NCBI RefSeq assembly: GCF_000739915.1
Contig: NZ_BBJT01000006.1
Span: 62,001 to 126,000, forward strand
Reading direction: 5' to 3'
Length of the DNA stretch: 64,000 nt
Source: Paenibacillus chitinolyticus NBRC 15660
GTDB lineage: Bacteria > Bacillota > Bacilli > Paenibacillales > NBRC-103111
The notes under the pieces were generated by a model. That model had not been told where the DNA came from. It ran no database searches and saw only the letters and a program-made list of their open reading frames with translations. Positions 14,993-22,705 of the stretch are shown piece after piece (within the stretch, counting starts at the first letter, position 1; every line of letters begins with the position of its first letter). The translations under genes and the position numbers were made by a program.

Positions 14993-15373
14993 ATGTATTT
15001 CTATGACAAGCTTAAAGATCTCCGCAAGCTGAAAGGCTATACGATCCGCGAACTGGCAGACCGTTCCGGCGTATCGGCCGCTTACATTTCCCAGCTTGAG
15101 AACGGCAACCGCAATATCCCGTCTCCGGATGTGCTGATGAAGCTGTCCGAAGGCTTGAATATTCCCTACGCCGAATTGATGAAAATCGCCGGATATCTCG
15201 ACAAACCGGAGAGCGGCGAGGACAAGCCCAAGGCTCCGGTCAATCTGCGGCGGTTTCTTCATGACAACGAACTTATCTTTGACGGCATCGAACTGACGGA
15301 GCAGGATAAAGAATGGGTCGAGCGCATGCTCAGCGCCCTTTTCTGGAAAGAGCGGAACAGCCGCAACGAATAA
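14993..15373 (+). CDS. Xre-family regulator, copy 2 of tandem pair
   Basis: This is a near-identical paralogue of the protein at 14412-14792, with the same 126-residue layout: helix-turn-helix at about 4-62 and a C-terminal oligomerisation-like tail. Differences cluster in the linker (DKPESGEDK against DEPESGRDK) and tail (NELIFDGIEL against NDLIFDGMEL). A GTG nine bases upstream is in frame, but ATG 14993 matches the copy 1 start. Both copies have intact reading frames and own promoters, so both should be expressed; heterodimers are likely if the family dimerises. Confidence 0.9.
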   Translation: MYFYDKLKDLRKLKGYTIRELADRSGVSAAYISQLENGNRNIPSPDVLMKLSEGLNIPYAELMKIAGYLDKPESGEDKPKAPVNLRRFLHDNELIFDGIELTEQDKEWVERMLSALFWKERNSRNE

Positions 15374-15420
15374 GACCGGCCGACCGGCCTCCTGTAATCC
15401 TGCCTTACATAAGCATACGG

Positions 15421-15458
15421 AACAACCCGCGGGAGCTGAATCTTCCCTGCGGGTTGTT
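15421..15458 (+). terminator. Hairpin after Xre copy 2
   Basis: AACAACCCGC and GCGGGTTGTT again pair around an 18-base loop, followed by TTTCTTGTTG. Confidence 0.6.
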
Positions 15459-15484
15459 TCTTGTTGTATGTTAATCCGGGCCGG

Positions 15485-15754
15485 CTACGCGATTGAATTC
15501 GGTTTGGCCAGTTGGCCGAGGTTTCCCTGTATCTCCTGAATCCGTTCATTCTCCTGCCGCAGCTTCTCCTCAATGCGTTCCGTCAAATGAGCGATCTGTT
15601 CTGCAACACTGTCCGGCACTTCAACTTCGGGCAGCGACTTGATTATATACAGCAGACACTGCAGCGTATCTTCCATCACTTCTTTTTTGCGGCTTGCGAT
15701 TACGACCTCCGCCAGAAAGATGAGGTGCGTCAGTTCATTTTGCAGGACACTCAT
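15485..15754 (-). CDS. Small helical protein of unknown function
   Basis: This 89-residue protein is predicted mostly helical. It has hydrophobic-alternating segments (ELTHLIFLAEVVIASRK, 7-23) and a charged coiled-coil-like region (EQIAHLTERIEEKLRQENER, about 52-71). It has no signal peptide. ATG 15754 has only a weak, distant GGAAG site, so the start is less sure. It reads leftward toward the Xre pair without an obvious terminator. I do not recognise the family. Confidence 0.5.
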   Translation of the reverse strand: MSVLQNELTHLIFLAEVVIASRKKEVMEDTLQCLLYIIKSLPEVEVPDSVAEQIAHLTERIEEKLRQENERIQEIQGNLGQLAKPNSIA

Positions 15755-15816
15755 TTAAGTTCCACTTCCTTCCACTTCCGATTATGACTGAAATTGTCGA
15801 ATGTGAAAAGTTGCTC

Positions 15817-15845
15817 TTGACAGTTTTAACTGTAATATTTATTAT
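15817..15845 (+). promoter_or_regulatory. Strong promoter of the nitroreductase leader
   Basis: A perfect TTGACA (15817-15822), a 17-base spacer and TATTAT (15840-15845). The predicted transcription start is near 15852, about 260 bases before the nitroreductase ATG. The inverted repeat CAGTT-TT-AACTG (15821-15832) overlaps the end of the -35. Confidence 0.75.
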
Positions 15846-15857
15846 ACTAGATATAGC

Positions 15858-15874
15858 GTAACTTATTTAGTTAC
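15858..15874. promoter_or_regulatory. Palindromic operator candidate downstream of the start
   Basis: GTAACT-TATTT-AGTTAC is a perfect inverted repeat at about +6 to +22. Wider arms AACTGTAA (15828-15835) and TTACAGTT (15871-15878) bracket the -10. Position and symmetry suit a MarR- or HxlR-type repressor (YodB, MhqR-like); the regulator is not in this window. Confidence 0.55.
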
Positions 15875-15929
15875 AGTTTAGTCCACCCAGACGGCATCCG
15901 TTATGCCCGGATCTTCGTCCTTCTGCCAG

Positions 15930-15984
15930 CGGGCCTAACCGAGTTCTCCCTTTCCAGTCGAACGGCCGGAGGCCCGTTTTTTTT
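15930..15984 (+). terminator. Intrinsic terminator inside the nitroreductase leader
   Basis: CGGGCCT (15930-15936) pairs with AGGCCCG (15970-15976), extended inside by CCGAGTTC with GAACGG, and is followed by eight T. It would end most transcripts after about 130 bases, before the nitroreductase gene. It could be an attenuator or the end of a small RNA. The rest of 15755-16110 (356 bases) has no gene; a second hairpin with arms GCGGAA/TTCCGC lies at about 16026-16058. Confidence 0.75.
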
Positions 15985-16110
15985 ACCCGATGGCCGGGAA
16001 TGTTCGACCTGAAAAAATTGACTACGCGGAACTTCCGGAAACGAGACATGTTTTCCGCAAAACCGCACACATTACCTATAACTTTGCAAACCGCCAAAAG
16101 GAGGACATTT

Positions 16111-16743
16111 ATGACCCAACAGATTTTTCCCGAAACACTGAAAGTCATCGCGGAGCGCCACTCCGTAAAATCGTACGATCCGGATTTTATCTTTCCCGAG
16201 GAGCATAAGGAGCTTATCCTGAACGCGGCTAACCAGGCGCCATCCTCTTGGAATCTGCAGCACTGGAAATTCCTCGTGATCGACGACCCTAGCGCCAAGC
16301 AGCGTCTGCTTCCCATCGCAAGCAACCAGAAGCAGGTCACGGAAAGCTCCTTTGTCGTCGCCGTCCTTGGCGACCTGCAGGCGAACCTGAACGCCGAAAC
16401 GATTTACGGGGCGGCTGTTGAAAGCGGGTTTTTGACGCCGGAAATCAAAGACACGCTCGTGTCGCAAATTAACGGCGCCTATGCGAGCGGCGGCAGCATT
16501 CCTCGCGATGAAGCGATCCGCAACGCCTCGTTCGCATCCATGCAGCTCATGCTCGCGGCGAAAGCGCTCGGTTACGACACGTGCCCGATGGGCGGATTCA
16601 ATCCGGCCGCGTTTGTGCAGGAATTTAACATTCCCGAGCGCTACATCCCGACTCTGCTGATCTCCGTCGGCAAAGCGGCGAAACCGGCTTATGCGTCCGG
16701 TCGCTTTCCCCTGGAGCAGGTTATCGTTAAAAATTCGTTCTGA
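16111..16743 (+). CDS. Nitroreductase-family flavoprotein, MhqN-like
   Basis: This 210-residue FMN-dependent nitroreductase fold protein has ERHSVKSYDPDF (FMN-binding Arg and Ser region, about 15-26), NQAPSSWNLQHWKFLVI (about 41-57) and the C-terminal GYDTCPMGGFNP (about 154-165). Relatives (MhqN, YodC) reduce quinones or nitro compounds with NAD(P)H and are induced by electrophiles. ATG 16111 has AGGAGG at ideal spacing. The gene sits behind a long leader with a palindromic operator and a terminator, which supports conditional expression. Thioredoxin follows 40 bases later. Confidence 0.9.
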   Translation: MTQQIFPETLKVIAERHSVKSYDPDFIFPEEHKELILNAANQAPSSWNLQHWKFLVIDDPSAKQRLLPIASNQKQVTESSFVVAVLGDLQANLNAETIYGAAVESGFLTPEIKDTLVSQINGAYASGGSIPRDEAIRNASFASMQLMLAAKALGYDTCPMGGFNPAAFVQEFNIPERYIPTLLISVGKAAKPAYASGRFPLEQVIVKNSF

Positions 16744-16783
16744 TCTGGTCTTACACTAAAATTTCACACACGGAGGGATTCCC

Positions 16784-17101
16784 ATGTCTTTGCTAAATGT
16801 ATCCGATCAAACTTTTCAAGAAACGCTGGATAAAAACAACCTTGTTCTCGTCGATTTCTGGGCGCCGTGGTGCGGTCCCTGCAAAATGCAGAGCCCCATC
16901 CTGGACCAGTTGACGGAAGAAGCCGGCGAAGCGGTAACGATCGCCAAGATCAACGTCGACGACAATCCTGAAACGGCCTCGAAGTTCGGCGTGATGAGCA
17001 TTCCTACCTTGAAGCTGTTCAAAAACGGCAGCGAAGTCAAAACGATGGTAGGCGTTCAATCGCTTCAGACGCTGAAAGAACTGGTTAATCAAAATCAGTA
17101 A
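16784..17101 (+). CDS. trxA: Thioredoxin
   Basis: This 105-residue cytoplasmic thioredoxin has the redox motif WAPWCGPCKM (about 25-34), the buried Asp in VDFWAPW, and the cis-Pro in SIPTLKLF (about 73-80). It passes electrons from thioredoxin reductase to protein disulfides. It follows the nitroreductase gene closely, with its own GGAGGG site, so the two may be co-expressed in thiol or quinone stress. It could be a secondary thioredoxin; the housekeeping gene cannot be told from this window. Confidence 0.93.
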   Translation: MSLLNVSDQTFQETLDKNNLVLVDFWAPWCGPCKMQSPILDQLTEEAGEAVTIAKINVDDNPETASKFGVMSIPTLKLFKNGSEVKTMVGVQSLQTLKELVNQNQ

Positions 17102-17149
17102 TTAACCCGAAGCTTACCTGCCCCTTTCCCCCAAAGCCCGGCACAAAGC

Positions 17150-17199
17150 AAAAAGAGCGGTCCTTATCGTCATCCGGCGAGTTGGACCGCTCTTTTTTT
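17150..17199. terminator. Bidirectional intrinsic terminator
   Basis: AAAAAGAGCGGTCC and GGACCGCTCTTTTTTT pair perfectly around a 20-base loop. It serves trxA and the convergent acidic-protein gene. Confidence 0.9.
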
Positions 17200-17237
17200 A
17201 CGGAAAAAACGCAGAGCCCAGGCTCCACTTTATCGTG

Positions 17238-18275
17238 TTATTGAATCGTAACATTTTCGAACAACAATTCATCGATCAACTTGTTGCGGTAAAGCATGGA
17301 CAGATGCAGCGAATCGTAATCCCGCTCCTTATCCAGCTCCTCCATCAGCAGCCGGGCAATTTCCTGCCGCTGGCGGGAATCGTCGGTTTGACGGAAGTCG
17401 ATAAAGCCGGTCAGTTGATCCTCGCTTACATCAATAGTGGCCGTTCCGATCGGAATGCCCCCGTATTCCTGCTCGTAAATTTCATAGGTCAGCGTATCTC
17501 CGTCATCTCTTGCCAGAATGACCGAAAATTCGTCTTCTCCGCTGTCCAGCTCGCTCAGCTCATCCGCCTCTTCCAGTGAGATTTCGACCGAATCCACAAT
17601 TTCCCCGTCAAAACGGCTGTGGAACAAAAAGTTCTCGGTCTCTTCTTCCTGAAAATCCGCCACAATCAGGTTCGATGCGAGCTCCATCTCTTCCTCAAGC
17701 GGGTCGAATACCCAGTCGAGCATACATACGGCTTCACTGCCATAGATCCGGCATGACGCTTCCGCCACAAGGCGGGATCCCGGATCGAAAAGCTGGTACT
17801 CCACCCGCCCGCGCGAATCCTCCAGAAGCACCAGCTCGTAATCCGGTTCCGCGTCATAGGCATCTTCTTCCATGGAGATGTCATCGAGTTCATCTTCCTC
17901 GTAGTCTCCGTATACCGATTCGTCACCGACCCACTCCGCCGTCGTTTCATCGTCCGCATAGTCCACCGCCTGGGATTCGTCCGAAAGCAGCGGAGTGCCG
18001 ATGATATGGTCATAGCTGCCATACGTCAGCACAACGTCGCATTCCCGGATGTTCATCGCATCGACCAGCCATTGGATATGGTTGCGCACGAATGCGTCCA
18101 CTTCTCTTTTGCCGGCAGGGGATAGTACCGCATCCTCAAGCTGAATGCCCCCGGTCATCCGGTCCCCTTCGCGGTACACCAAACTGATAATTCCGGCAAA
18201 ACGGCCGTCCACCAAGATTTCCGTCACTTCTCCGCCCGCCGTTTTCAGGTCGGGTCTTAGTACTAACTGGGCCAT
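17238..18275 (-). CDS. Very acidic protein made of three diverged repeats
   Basis: This 345-residue soluble protein is rich in Asp and Glu, with an acidic linker at about 110-160. By eye it holds three related units of about 90 residues (about 1-92, 160-245, 255-345). Each has a beta-rich start (VTEILVDGRFAGI; YELVLLEDSRGRVEY; FSVILARDDGDTLTYEI) and a helical end with a DS/CD...Y/F...II/LID motif. ATG 18275 was chosen because GGGAGG precedes it by 8 bases. It is a single gene between terminators. I do not recognise a family; an adaptor or binding role is only a guess. Confidence 0.75.
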   Translation of the reverse strand: MAQLVLRPDLKTAGGEVTEILVDGRFAGIISLVYREGDRMTGGIQLEDAVLSPAGKREVDAFVRNHIQWLVDAMNIRECDVVLTYGSYDHIIGTPLLSDESQAVDYADDETTAEWVGDESVYGDYEEDELDDISMEEDAYDAEPDYELVLLEDSRGRVEYQLFDPGSRLVAEASCRIYGSEAVCMLDWVFDPLEEEMELASNLIVADFQEEETENFLFHSRFDGEIVDSVEISLEEADELSELDSGEDEFSVILARDDGDTLTYEIYEQEYGGIPIGTATIDVSEDQLTGFIDFRQTDDSRQRQEIARLLMEELDKERDYDSLHLSMLYRNKLIDELLFENVTIQ

Positions 18276-18414
18276 TTGCTCTGCCTCCCTTATCGGTATT
18301 TCCGGACGATGCAGCAAGTTCTGGCCAGGCCAAACATGCTTACCCGGAAGATTCTGCTCCTAGCGTACCCGGATCGCCGGAAATATATGTGACAACCGGG
18401 AGGCCGGCCCATAA

Positions 18415-18463
18415 CAAAAAAAGGCTTACCCGGAGTCCGCAAATGCGGACGGGTAAGCTTTTT
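18415..18463. terminator. Bidirectional intrinsic terminator after the MFS exporter
   Basis: AAAAAGGCTTACCCG and CGGGTAAGCTTTTT pair, with an inner TCCGC/GCGGA stem and T runs on both strands. Leftward it ends the rsuA-type/HAD/MFS unit. Confidence 0.85.
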
Positions 18464-18519
18464 CAACTCAAACAGGAAGAAGCATCTTCCGTTCAATCCG
18501 TCAGGACTGACGGGACGGC

Positions 18520-20022
18520 TCAGTGTTCAACCGCCTGCTCCGGCTCCTCTTCGACCTTGAAGCGTTTCGGCAGAAGCAGCGTGAGCACGATGCCGATGGC
18601 CGCCAGAACGAGCAAGGACCAGAAGATGCGGCTCAGACTGAACGCGAACAGCTCGCGGATGCCCGCCATCGTTTCCGGCGAGAACGCGGAGCGTCCGTGG
18701 GAGTCCAGCGCTTTGTTGAGGTCGATGCCTCCGACCTGATCGGGATGAGCCTGCTGATACGTATGCAGCGAGGTGTTGTACAGCATCCCGAACACCGCGA
18801 TTCCCAGCGTCTGGCCGAGCGTACGGATGAACGTATGCGAAGACATCGCGGCTCCGCGCAGCTTCCAGCCTACGGCGGACTGCATCGTGATCGTGTACGC
18901 CGTGAAGGCGAAGCCGAAGCCGATCCCGAACAGCGCCGTGTACACTTCGAGCGCCCACCCCGGGGTCGCGGCCGTCATTAGGGCCAAGGCGACGGACCCC
19001 GCGGTAATTCCTCCCACTCCGATGAGGACGGCGGATCTTACGCCGAGGCGGACAAAGCCTCTTCCCGCCAGGGCTGCGCCGATCGTCCAGCAGATGGACA
19101 GCGGAATCAGCGCGAAGCCCGAGCCTGTCGCCCCGCCGCCGTTCACGCTCTGCACCCAGAGCGGCAGATAGATCGTGACCGCCACGAGGATGGCGCTGAG
19201 AATGAAGCCCGACGAGTTGATGAGCGTAAGGAGCCGGTCCTTGAACAGGTCAAGAGGCAGCATCGGCTCCGGTGATCTTTTTTCGACGGCGATAAAAATA
19301 AACAGGAAGACGACGGAGACGAGCAGCAGACCGAGAATGACAGGCGAACCCCAGGCGTACTGGACCCCGCCGCTCAGCAGGGCATAGATCAGAGCCGTCA
19401 TGCTGATCGTAAACGTCACAATGCCGGGATAATCGATTGGCCGCTTCGTTTTCTCCAGATTTTCGTGCAGAAAAGCGGAAATCAACAGCATGGAGATGAT
19501 GCCGAACGGAATGTTAAAATAGAAAATCCATCTCCACGACACGTAATCGACCATCAGACCGCCGGCCAGCGGCCCCAGAATGCCCGAAAGCCCCCAGATC
19601 CCGCTGATCCAGCCCTGGATTTTCGCGCGTTCTTCGAACGAGTAAATATCTCCGACGATAATCATCGTAACGGGAAGAATGGCGCCGGCGCCGATCCCCT
19701 GGACCGCCCGGAAGAAGATCATCATTTCCATGGATTGCGCGATTCCGCACAAGGTCGAGCCGATCAGGAACAAACCGGTTCCGATCATAAAAATTTTCTT
19801 GCGTCCGTACAAATCGGACAACTTGCCGAATATCGGGGTAGAAACCGCCGTGGTGAGCAGGTAAATGGATATGACCCAGCTCATCAAGTCCAGACCGCCC
19901 AAATCGCCGACGATGCGGGGAATGGCGGTCGACACGATCGTTCCTTCGATGGAAGAAAGGAAGGTCACGACCATGATCGCCAGCAGGACTTTTGTTTTGT
20001 CGGTGTTACCGGACCGAGCCAT
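18520..20022 (-). CDS. DHA2-family multidrug exporter (14 helices, EmrB/QacA type)
   Basis: This MFS exporter of about 500 residues is proton-driven and sits in the cytoplasmic membrane. Motif A is GKLSDLYGRKK (about 66-76), the antiporter motif C is GILGPLAGGLM with the following VSWRWIFYFNIPFG (about 147-180), and about 14 hydrophobic segments are seen, with Asp/Arg in helix 1 and 4 contexts. The substrate is unknown, typically lipophilic cations or drugs. ATG 20022 fits the AAGGCGG site; GTG 20031 is too close. It follows the HAD phosphatase gene on the same strand by 57 bases. Confidence 0.9.
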   Translation of the reverse strand: MARSGNTDKTKVLLAIMVVTFLSSIEGTIVSTAIPRIVGDLGGLDLMSWVISIYLLTTAVSTPIFGKLSDLYGRKKIFMIGTGLFLIGSTLCGIAQSMEMMIFFRAVQGIGAGAILPVTMIIVGDIYSFEERAKIQGWISGIWGLSGILGPLAGGLMVDYVSWRWIFYFNIPFGIISMLLISAFLHENLEKTKRPIDYPGIVTFTISMTALIYALLSGGVQYAWGSPVILGLLLVSVVFLFIFIAVEKRSPEPMLPLDLFKDRLLTLINSSGFILSAILVAVTIYLPLWVQSVNGGGATGSGFALIPLSICWTIGAALAGRGFVRLGVRSAVLIGVGGITAGSVALALMTAATPGWALEVYTALFGIGFGFAFTAYTITMQSAVGWKLRGAAMSSHTFIRTLGQTLGIAVFGMLYNTSLHTYQQAHPDQVGGIDLNKALDSHGRSAFSPETMAGIRELFAFSLSRIFWSLLVLAAIGIVLTLLLPKRFKVEEEPEQAVEH

Positions 20023-20079
20023 TGGCAGCACCGCCTTTTCTTTTTTTAGGGAACCGCACGGGATGTTCGTTCAATTCCC

Positions 20080-20895
20080 TCAATCCCGGCGGACCGTCTG
20101 TAAGACGTGCGTTTCCAGCGCTTTCGCTACGCCGTCTTCATTGTTGGAGGCGGTTATTTGGTCCGCCTGTTCCAGAACGCCTGCCGGAGAATTGGCCATC
20201 GCGATTCCGAGACCCGCGAAGGAGATCATCTCCAAGTCGTTGAAGTAGTTGCCAATGGCAAGCACTTCGTCCGGACGGACGTCGAGACTTTCGCATAAGC
20301 TCCGCAGTGCGTTGCCTTTCGTGGCATCGGCGTGCATCACGTCGATAAAATGATCCCCGCTGCGGATCATACGGAGATCGCCGTACAGCCGAGAAAGCGA
20401 CCAGTCCCGCTCCACCGTGTCCATGACGGCAGGGTCCGCGCTGTAAAGCGTAAACTTGACGAGCGGGACCGTCAAAGCCGTTACATCCGCAACGAGATGC
20501 GGAGTAACGAAAAACTTCTTGTACATCGCCTGTTCGATCTCGGTTAAACGCTCCAGGTACATATCAAACGGTGCGCATACGTCGAAGTGCACCTCATGTT
20601 CGCGGCAGTATGCGATCATAGGGGCGATTTGGCTCACACGGAACGCATACTGATGAATCAGTTCCAGCCCGGGAGACTGAACGGTGGCGCCGCCGTTGTG
20701 TGTAATGATCGTTCCTTCCAGTCCCAGTTCCTCCAGAACCGGAATGGCGCTTGCGGGCCCCCGGCCCGTGCAGAGCACGATAGAGCTTCCCTGCTCGTGC
20801 ACACGGCGTACGGTTTCCCGTGTCCGCTCGGTAAGGAGATAGTCGTCGTTCAGAAGCGTGCCGTCAACATCCAGGGCGATCAGTTTGTAAGTCAT
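20080..20895 (-). CDS. HAD-family phosphatase, Cof/YidA type
   Basis: This 271-residue HAD hydrolase removes phosphate from small metabolites (often sugar phosphates or nucleotides). Motif I is LDVDGTLLND with the nucleophile Asp (8-17), motif II is VLCTGR (about 39-44), motif III Lys lies near TKGNALRSL (about 197), and motif IV is AIGNYFNDLEM (about 216-226). A type IIB cap lies between motifs II and III. The substrate cannot be predicted. AAAGGAGA precedes the ATG. It is between a pseudouridine synthase and an MFS exporter on the same strand. Confidence 0.9.
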   Translation of the reverse strand: MTYKLIALDVDGTLLNDDYLLTERTRETVRRVHEQGSSIVLCTGRGPASAIPVLEELGLEGTIITHNGGATVQSPGLELIHQYAFRVSQIAPMIAYCREHEVHFDVCAPFDMYLERLTEIEQAMYKKFFVTPHLVADVTALTVPLVKFTLYSADPAVMDTVERDWSLSRLYGDLRMIRSGDHFIDVMHADATKGNALRSLCESLDVRPDEVLAIGNYFNDLEMISFAGLGIAMANSPAGVLEQADQITASNNEDGVAKALETHVLQTVRRD

Positions 20896-20983
20896 GGGAC
20901 AGGTCTCCTTTCCACTCCGTTATGATCTGGTTTTGTCTCTCTTGCCTTGTGCATTGCCTTGTGAACGCTGCATTAGCCTCGTC

Positions 20984-21769
20984 TCACTTATGTAAATCGT
21001 CGTCGACACCGGGGCCGGAATCATGAGAAGGCTTGCCCTGAAGCAGCTCCAGTTCCTCCCGGGTCAGTTCCCGGTATTCGCCCAGTCCCAGAGCCGGGTC
21101 CAGTTGGAGCGGCCCCATCGAGATGCGCTTCAAATAAACGACCCGCTTGCCGACTGCCTGGAACATCCGTTTCACCTGGTGAAACTTCCCTTCCTGAATG
21201 GTCAACTCAATTTCCGAGCGTGGCGGATCGACGATTATATCGCATGTCAGAACGCGAAGCTGCGCCGGCATCGTCACATATCCGTCATCCAGCTCGACGC
21301 CCGCCTCAAACGCCTGTTTGTCGTTTTCTCCGACCGCTCCTTCCACCTTGGCGTAGTACGTCTTCGACACATGCTTGCGCGGAGAAAGGAGGTTATGGGC
21401 CAGCTTGCCGTCGTTCGTGAGCAGCAGAAGCCCCTCCGTATCTTTGTCCAGCCTGCCGACGGGGAATACGTCAAAAGGCGCATAAGCCTCGCTGAGCAGA
21501 TCGACTACCGTGCGGTCCCGGTTATCTTCCGTCGCGGAAACGACGCCCTGGGGTTTATTCAGAAGCAGATAGACGAATTCCCGGTAAACGATTTTTTCTC
21601 CGCTTACGGTAATCTCGTCCTGCTCCGGGTCCACCTGCATTCCGCTGTCTTTGACCCGGATGCCGTTCACTTCGATGAGGCCGTTTTTGACCGCCTTTTT
21701 CAAATCGGACCGTGAACCGTAGCCGAGATGGGCGAGCACCTTATCGAGCCGTTGTGTTTTTCTTTTAAT
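20984..21769 (-). CDS. RsuA-family pseudouridine synthase
   Basis: The protein has an N-terminal S4 RNA-binding domain (RLDKVLAHLGYGSRSDLKKA) and a catalytic domain with GRLDKDTEGLLLLTNDG, where Asp attacks the uridine, and MGPLQLDP-type C-terminal motifs. The family isomerises one uridine of 16S or 23S rRNA. The first canonical start is GTG 21739, but it would drop the conserved RLDK start of the S4 domain. ATT 21767-21769 lies 10 bases after a strong AAGGAGG and restores it, so an ATT start is proposed. It heads a leftward unit with the HAD and MFS genes. Confidence 0.88.
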   Translation of the reverse strand: MKRKTQRLDKVLAHLGYGSRSDLKKAVKNGLIEVNGIRVKDSGMQVDPEQDEITVSGEKIVYREFVYLLLNKPQGVVSATEDNRDRTVVDLLSEAYAPFDVFPVGRLDKDTEGLLLLTNDGKLAHNLLSPRKHVSKTYYAKVEGAVGENDKQAFEAGVELDDGYVTMPAQLRVLTCDIIVDPPRSEIELTIQEGKFHQVKRMFQAVGKRVVYLKRISMGPLQLDPALGLGEYRELTREELELLQGKPSHDSGPGVDDDLHK

Positions 21770-21786
21770 CGCGCTTCCGCCTCCTT

Positions 21787-22129
21787 CCGTCCAATATTTT
21801 GATGGAGCCTGCCTCGGTTTCCTGCTTTTCCGCCCTATGAATAAAAGCCCTCTCGCCTCCTTGAATCCGGGGCCGGGGCATGTTCGGTGGATTGCCTTTT
21901 ATGTGAATCGGGGTAATCGGTCGAAGCGTTCGTGTCAAGCATACCGGGCGGGATTTAGTGCGGCTCCCCGTATTATAGACTATTCCGTGCCTGCTTGCAC
22001 CTTCGGTCTGACAAAAAAACAGGAAATCTTTCACGATTTTCTCACTTTTTCACGAAGAACAAGCAGGATTTGCACTCTTTCGTCTCGAAATTATTCTAGC
22101 TAAACAAGTACACCTTTAAGGAGTGAATT
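21787..22129. other. Intergenic region between divergent rsuA-type and thioredoxin-like genes
   Basis: About 340 bases have no gene. They contain the probable rightward promoter at 22070-22097 and a leftward TATAAT at 21972-21977 without a clear -35. I see no structured RNA. Confidence 0.5.
22070..22097 (+). promoter_or_regulatory. Probable promoter of the membrane thioredoxin gene
   Basis: TTGCAC (22070-22075), a 16-base spacer and TATTCT (22092-22097), 32 bases before the ATG. Confidence 0.5.
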
Positions 22130-22639
22130 ATGAAAAAATTAGCGATTTACTTAGGCATTATCGTTGTCCTTTTCGTCGCGATCTTCTTGGTCACGAAATC
22201 TTCCAACAAGGGCAATGACGACGCGGCCAACAGACTTTACGGCGTATCCGCTTCCAAGCTGAAACCGGCCACGCAGAAACTGCTCGAAGACCCGAATTAC
22301 CAGAACCTGATCAAACCCGAAGAGCTCGACAAACGCATCGCGAACAAAGAAAGCTTCTTCCTGTACTACTATGGCGCCGATTGTCCGCACTGTAAAGTAA
22401 CGACGCCCGTCCTTGTCCCGCTGCAAAAAGAGCTTGGCATCGACGTGAAGCAGTTTAACCTGCTTGAATTCCAGGACGGCTGGAAAAAATACAACATTGA
22501 ATTCACGCCTACACTCGTATACTACAAAGACGGCGTAGAAGTAGAACGCATGGTCGGCGGCGTGCCGGAAAACGGCGGAACCGAAGGCAATACGCCTGCG
22601 AAGTTCAAAGAATTTTTCCTCAAACATAACGGAAAATAA
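22130..22639 (+). CDS. Membrane-anchored thioredoxin-like protein
   Basis: This 169-residue protein has an N-terminal membrane anchor (about 4-24, LAIYLGIIVVLFVAIFLV) and an extracytoplasmic thioredoxin fold. The active site is CPHC (ADCPHCKV, about 84-91) and the cis-Pro lies in FTPTLVYY (about 127-134). CPHC suggests an oxidising, DsbA/BdbA-like or thiol-exchange role at the outer membrane face. The C-terminus carries a Gly/Asn-rich loop (VGGVPENGG). A good GGAG site precedes the ATG, and a terminator follows at once, so it is monocistronic. Confidence 0.87.
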   Translation: MKKLAIYLGIIVVLFVAIFLVTKSSNKGNDDAANRLYGVSASKLKPATQKLLEDPNYQNLIKPEELDKRIANKESFFLYYYGADCPHCKVTTPVLVPLQKELGIDVKQFNLLEFQDGWKKYNIEFTPTLVYYKDGVEVERMVGGVPENGGTEGNTPAKFKEFFLKHNGK

Positions 22640-22647
22640 ACCAAAGA

Positions 22648-22673
22648 AGCAGCGGAGCTTATCCGCTGCTTTT
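22648..22673 (+). terminator. Intrinsic terminator
   Basis: AGCAGCGGA and TCCGCTGCT pair around a 5-base loop and run into TTTTG. Confidence 0.8.
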
Positions 22674-22705
22674 GTTATGTTATTCCCGCTCCCCGGGACG
22701 GCGGG

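Larger units (their letters stand above)
14921..15459 (+). repeat. Tandem duplication, copy 2
   Basis: Second copy of the unit at 14341-14878, starting at the -35 box and ending after the terminator hairpin. Confidence 0.9.

Noticed and set aside
14840-15458. Mobile element flanked by repeats
   Set aside because: The repeats are two whole gene units in tandem; no transposase, terminal inverted repeats or target duplication were found.
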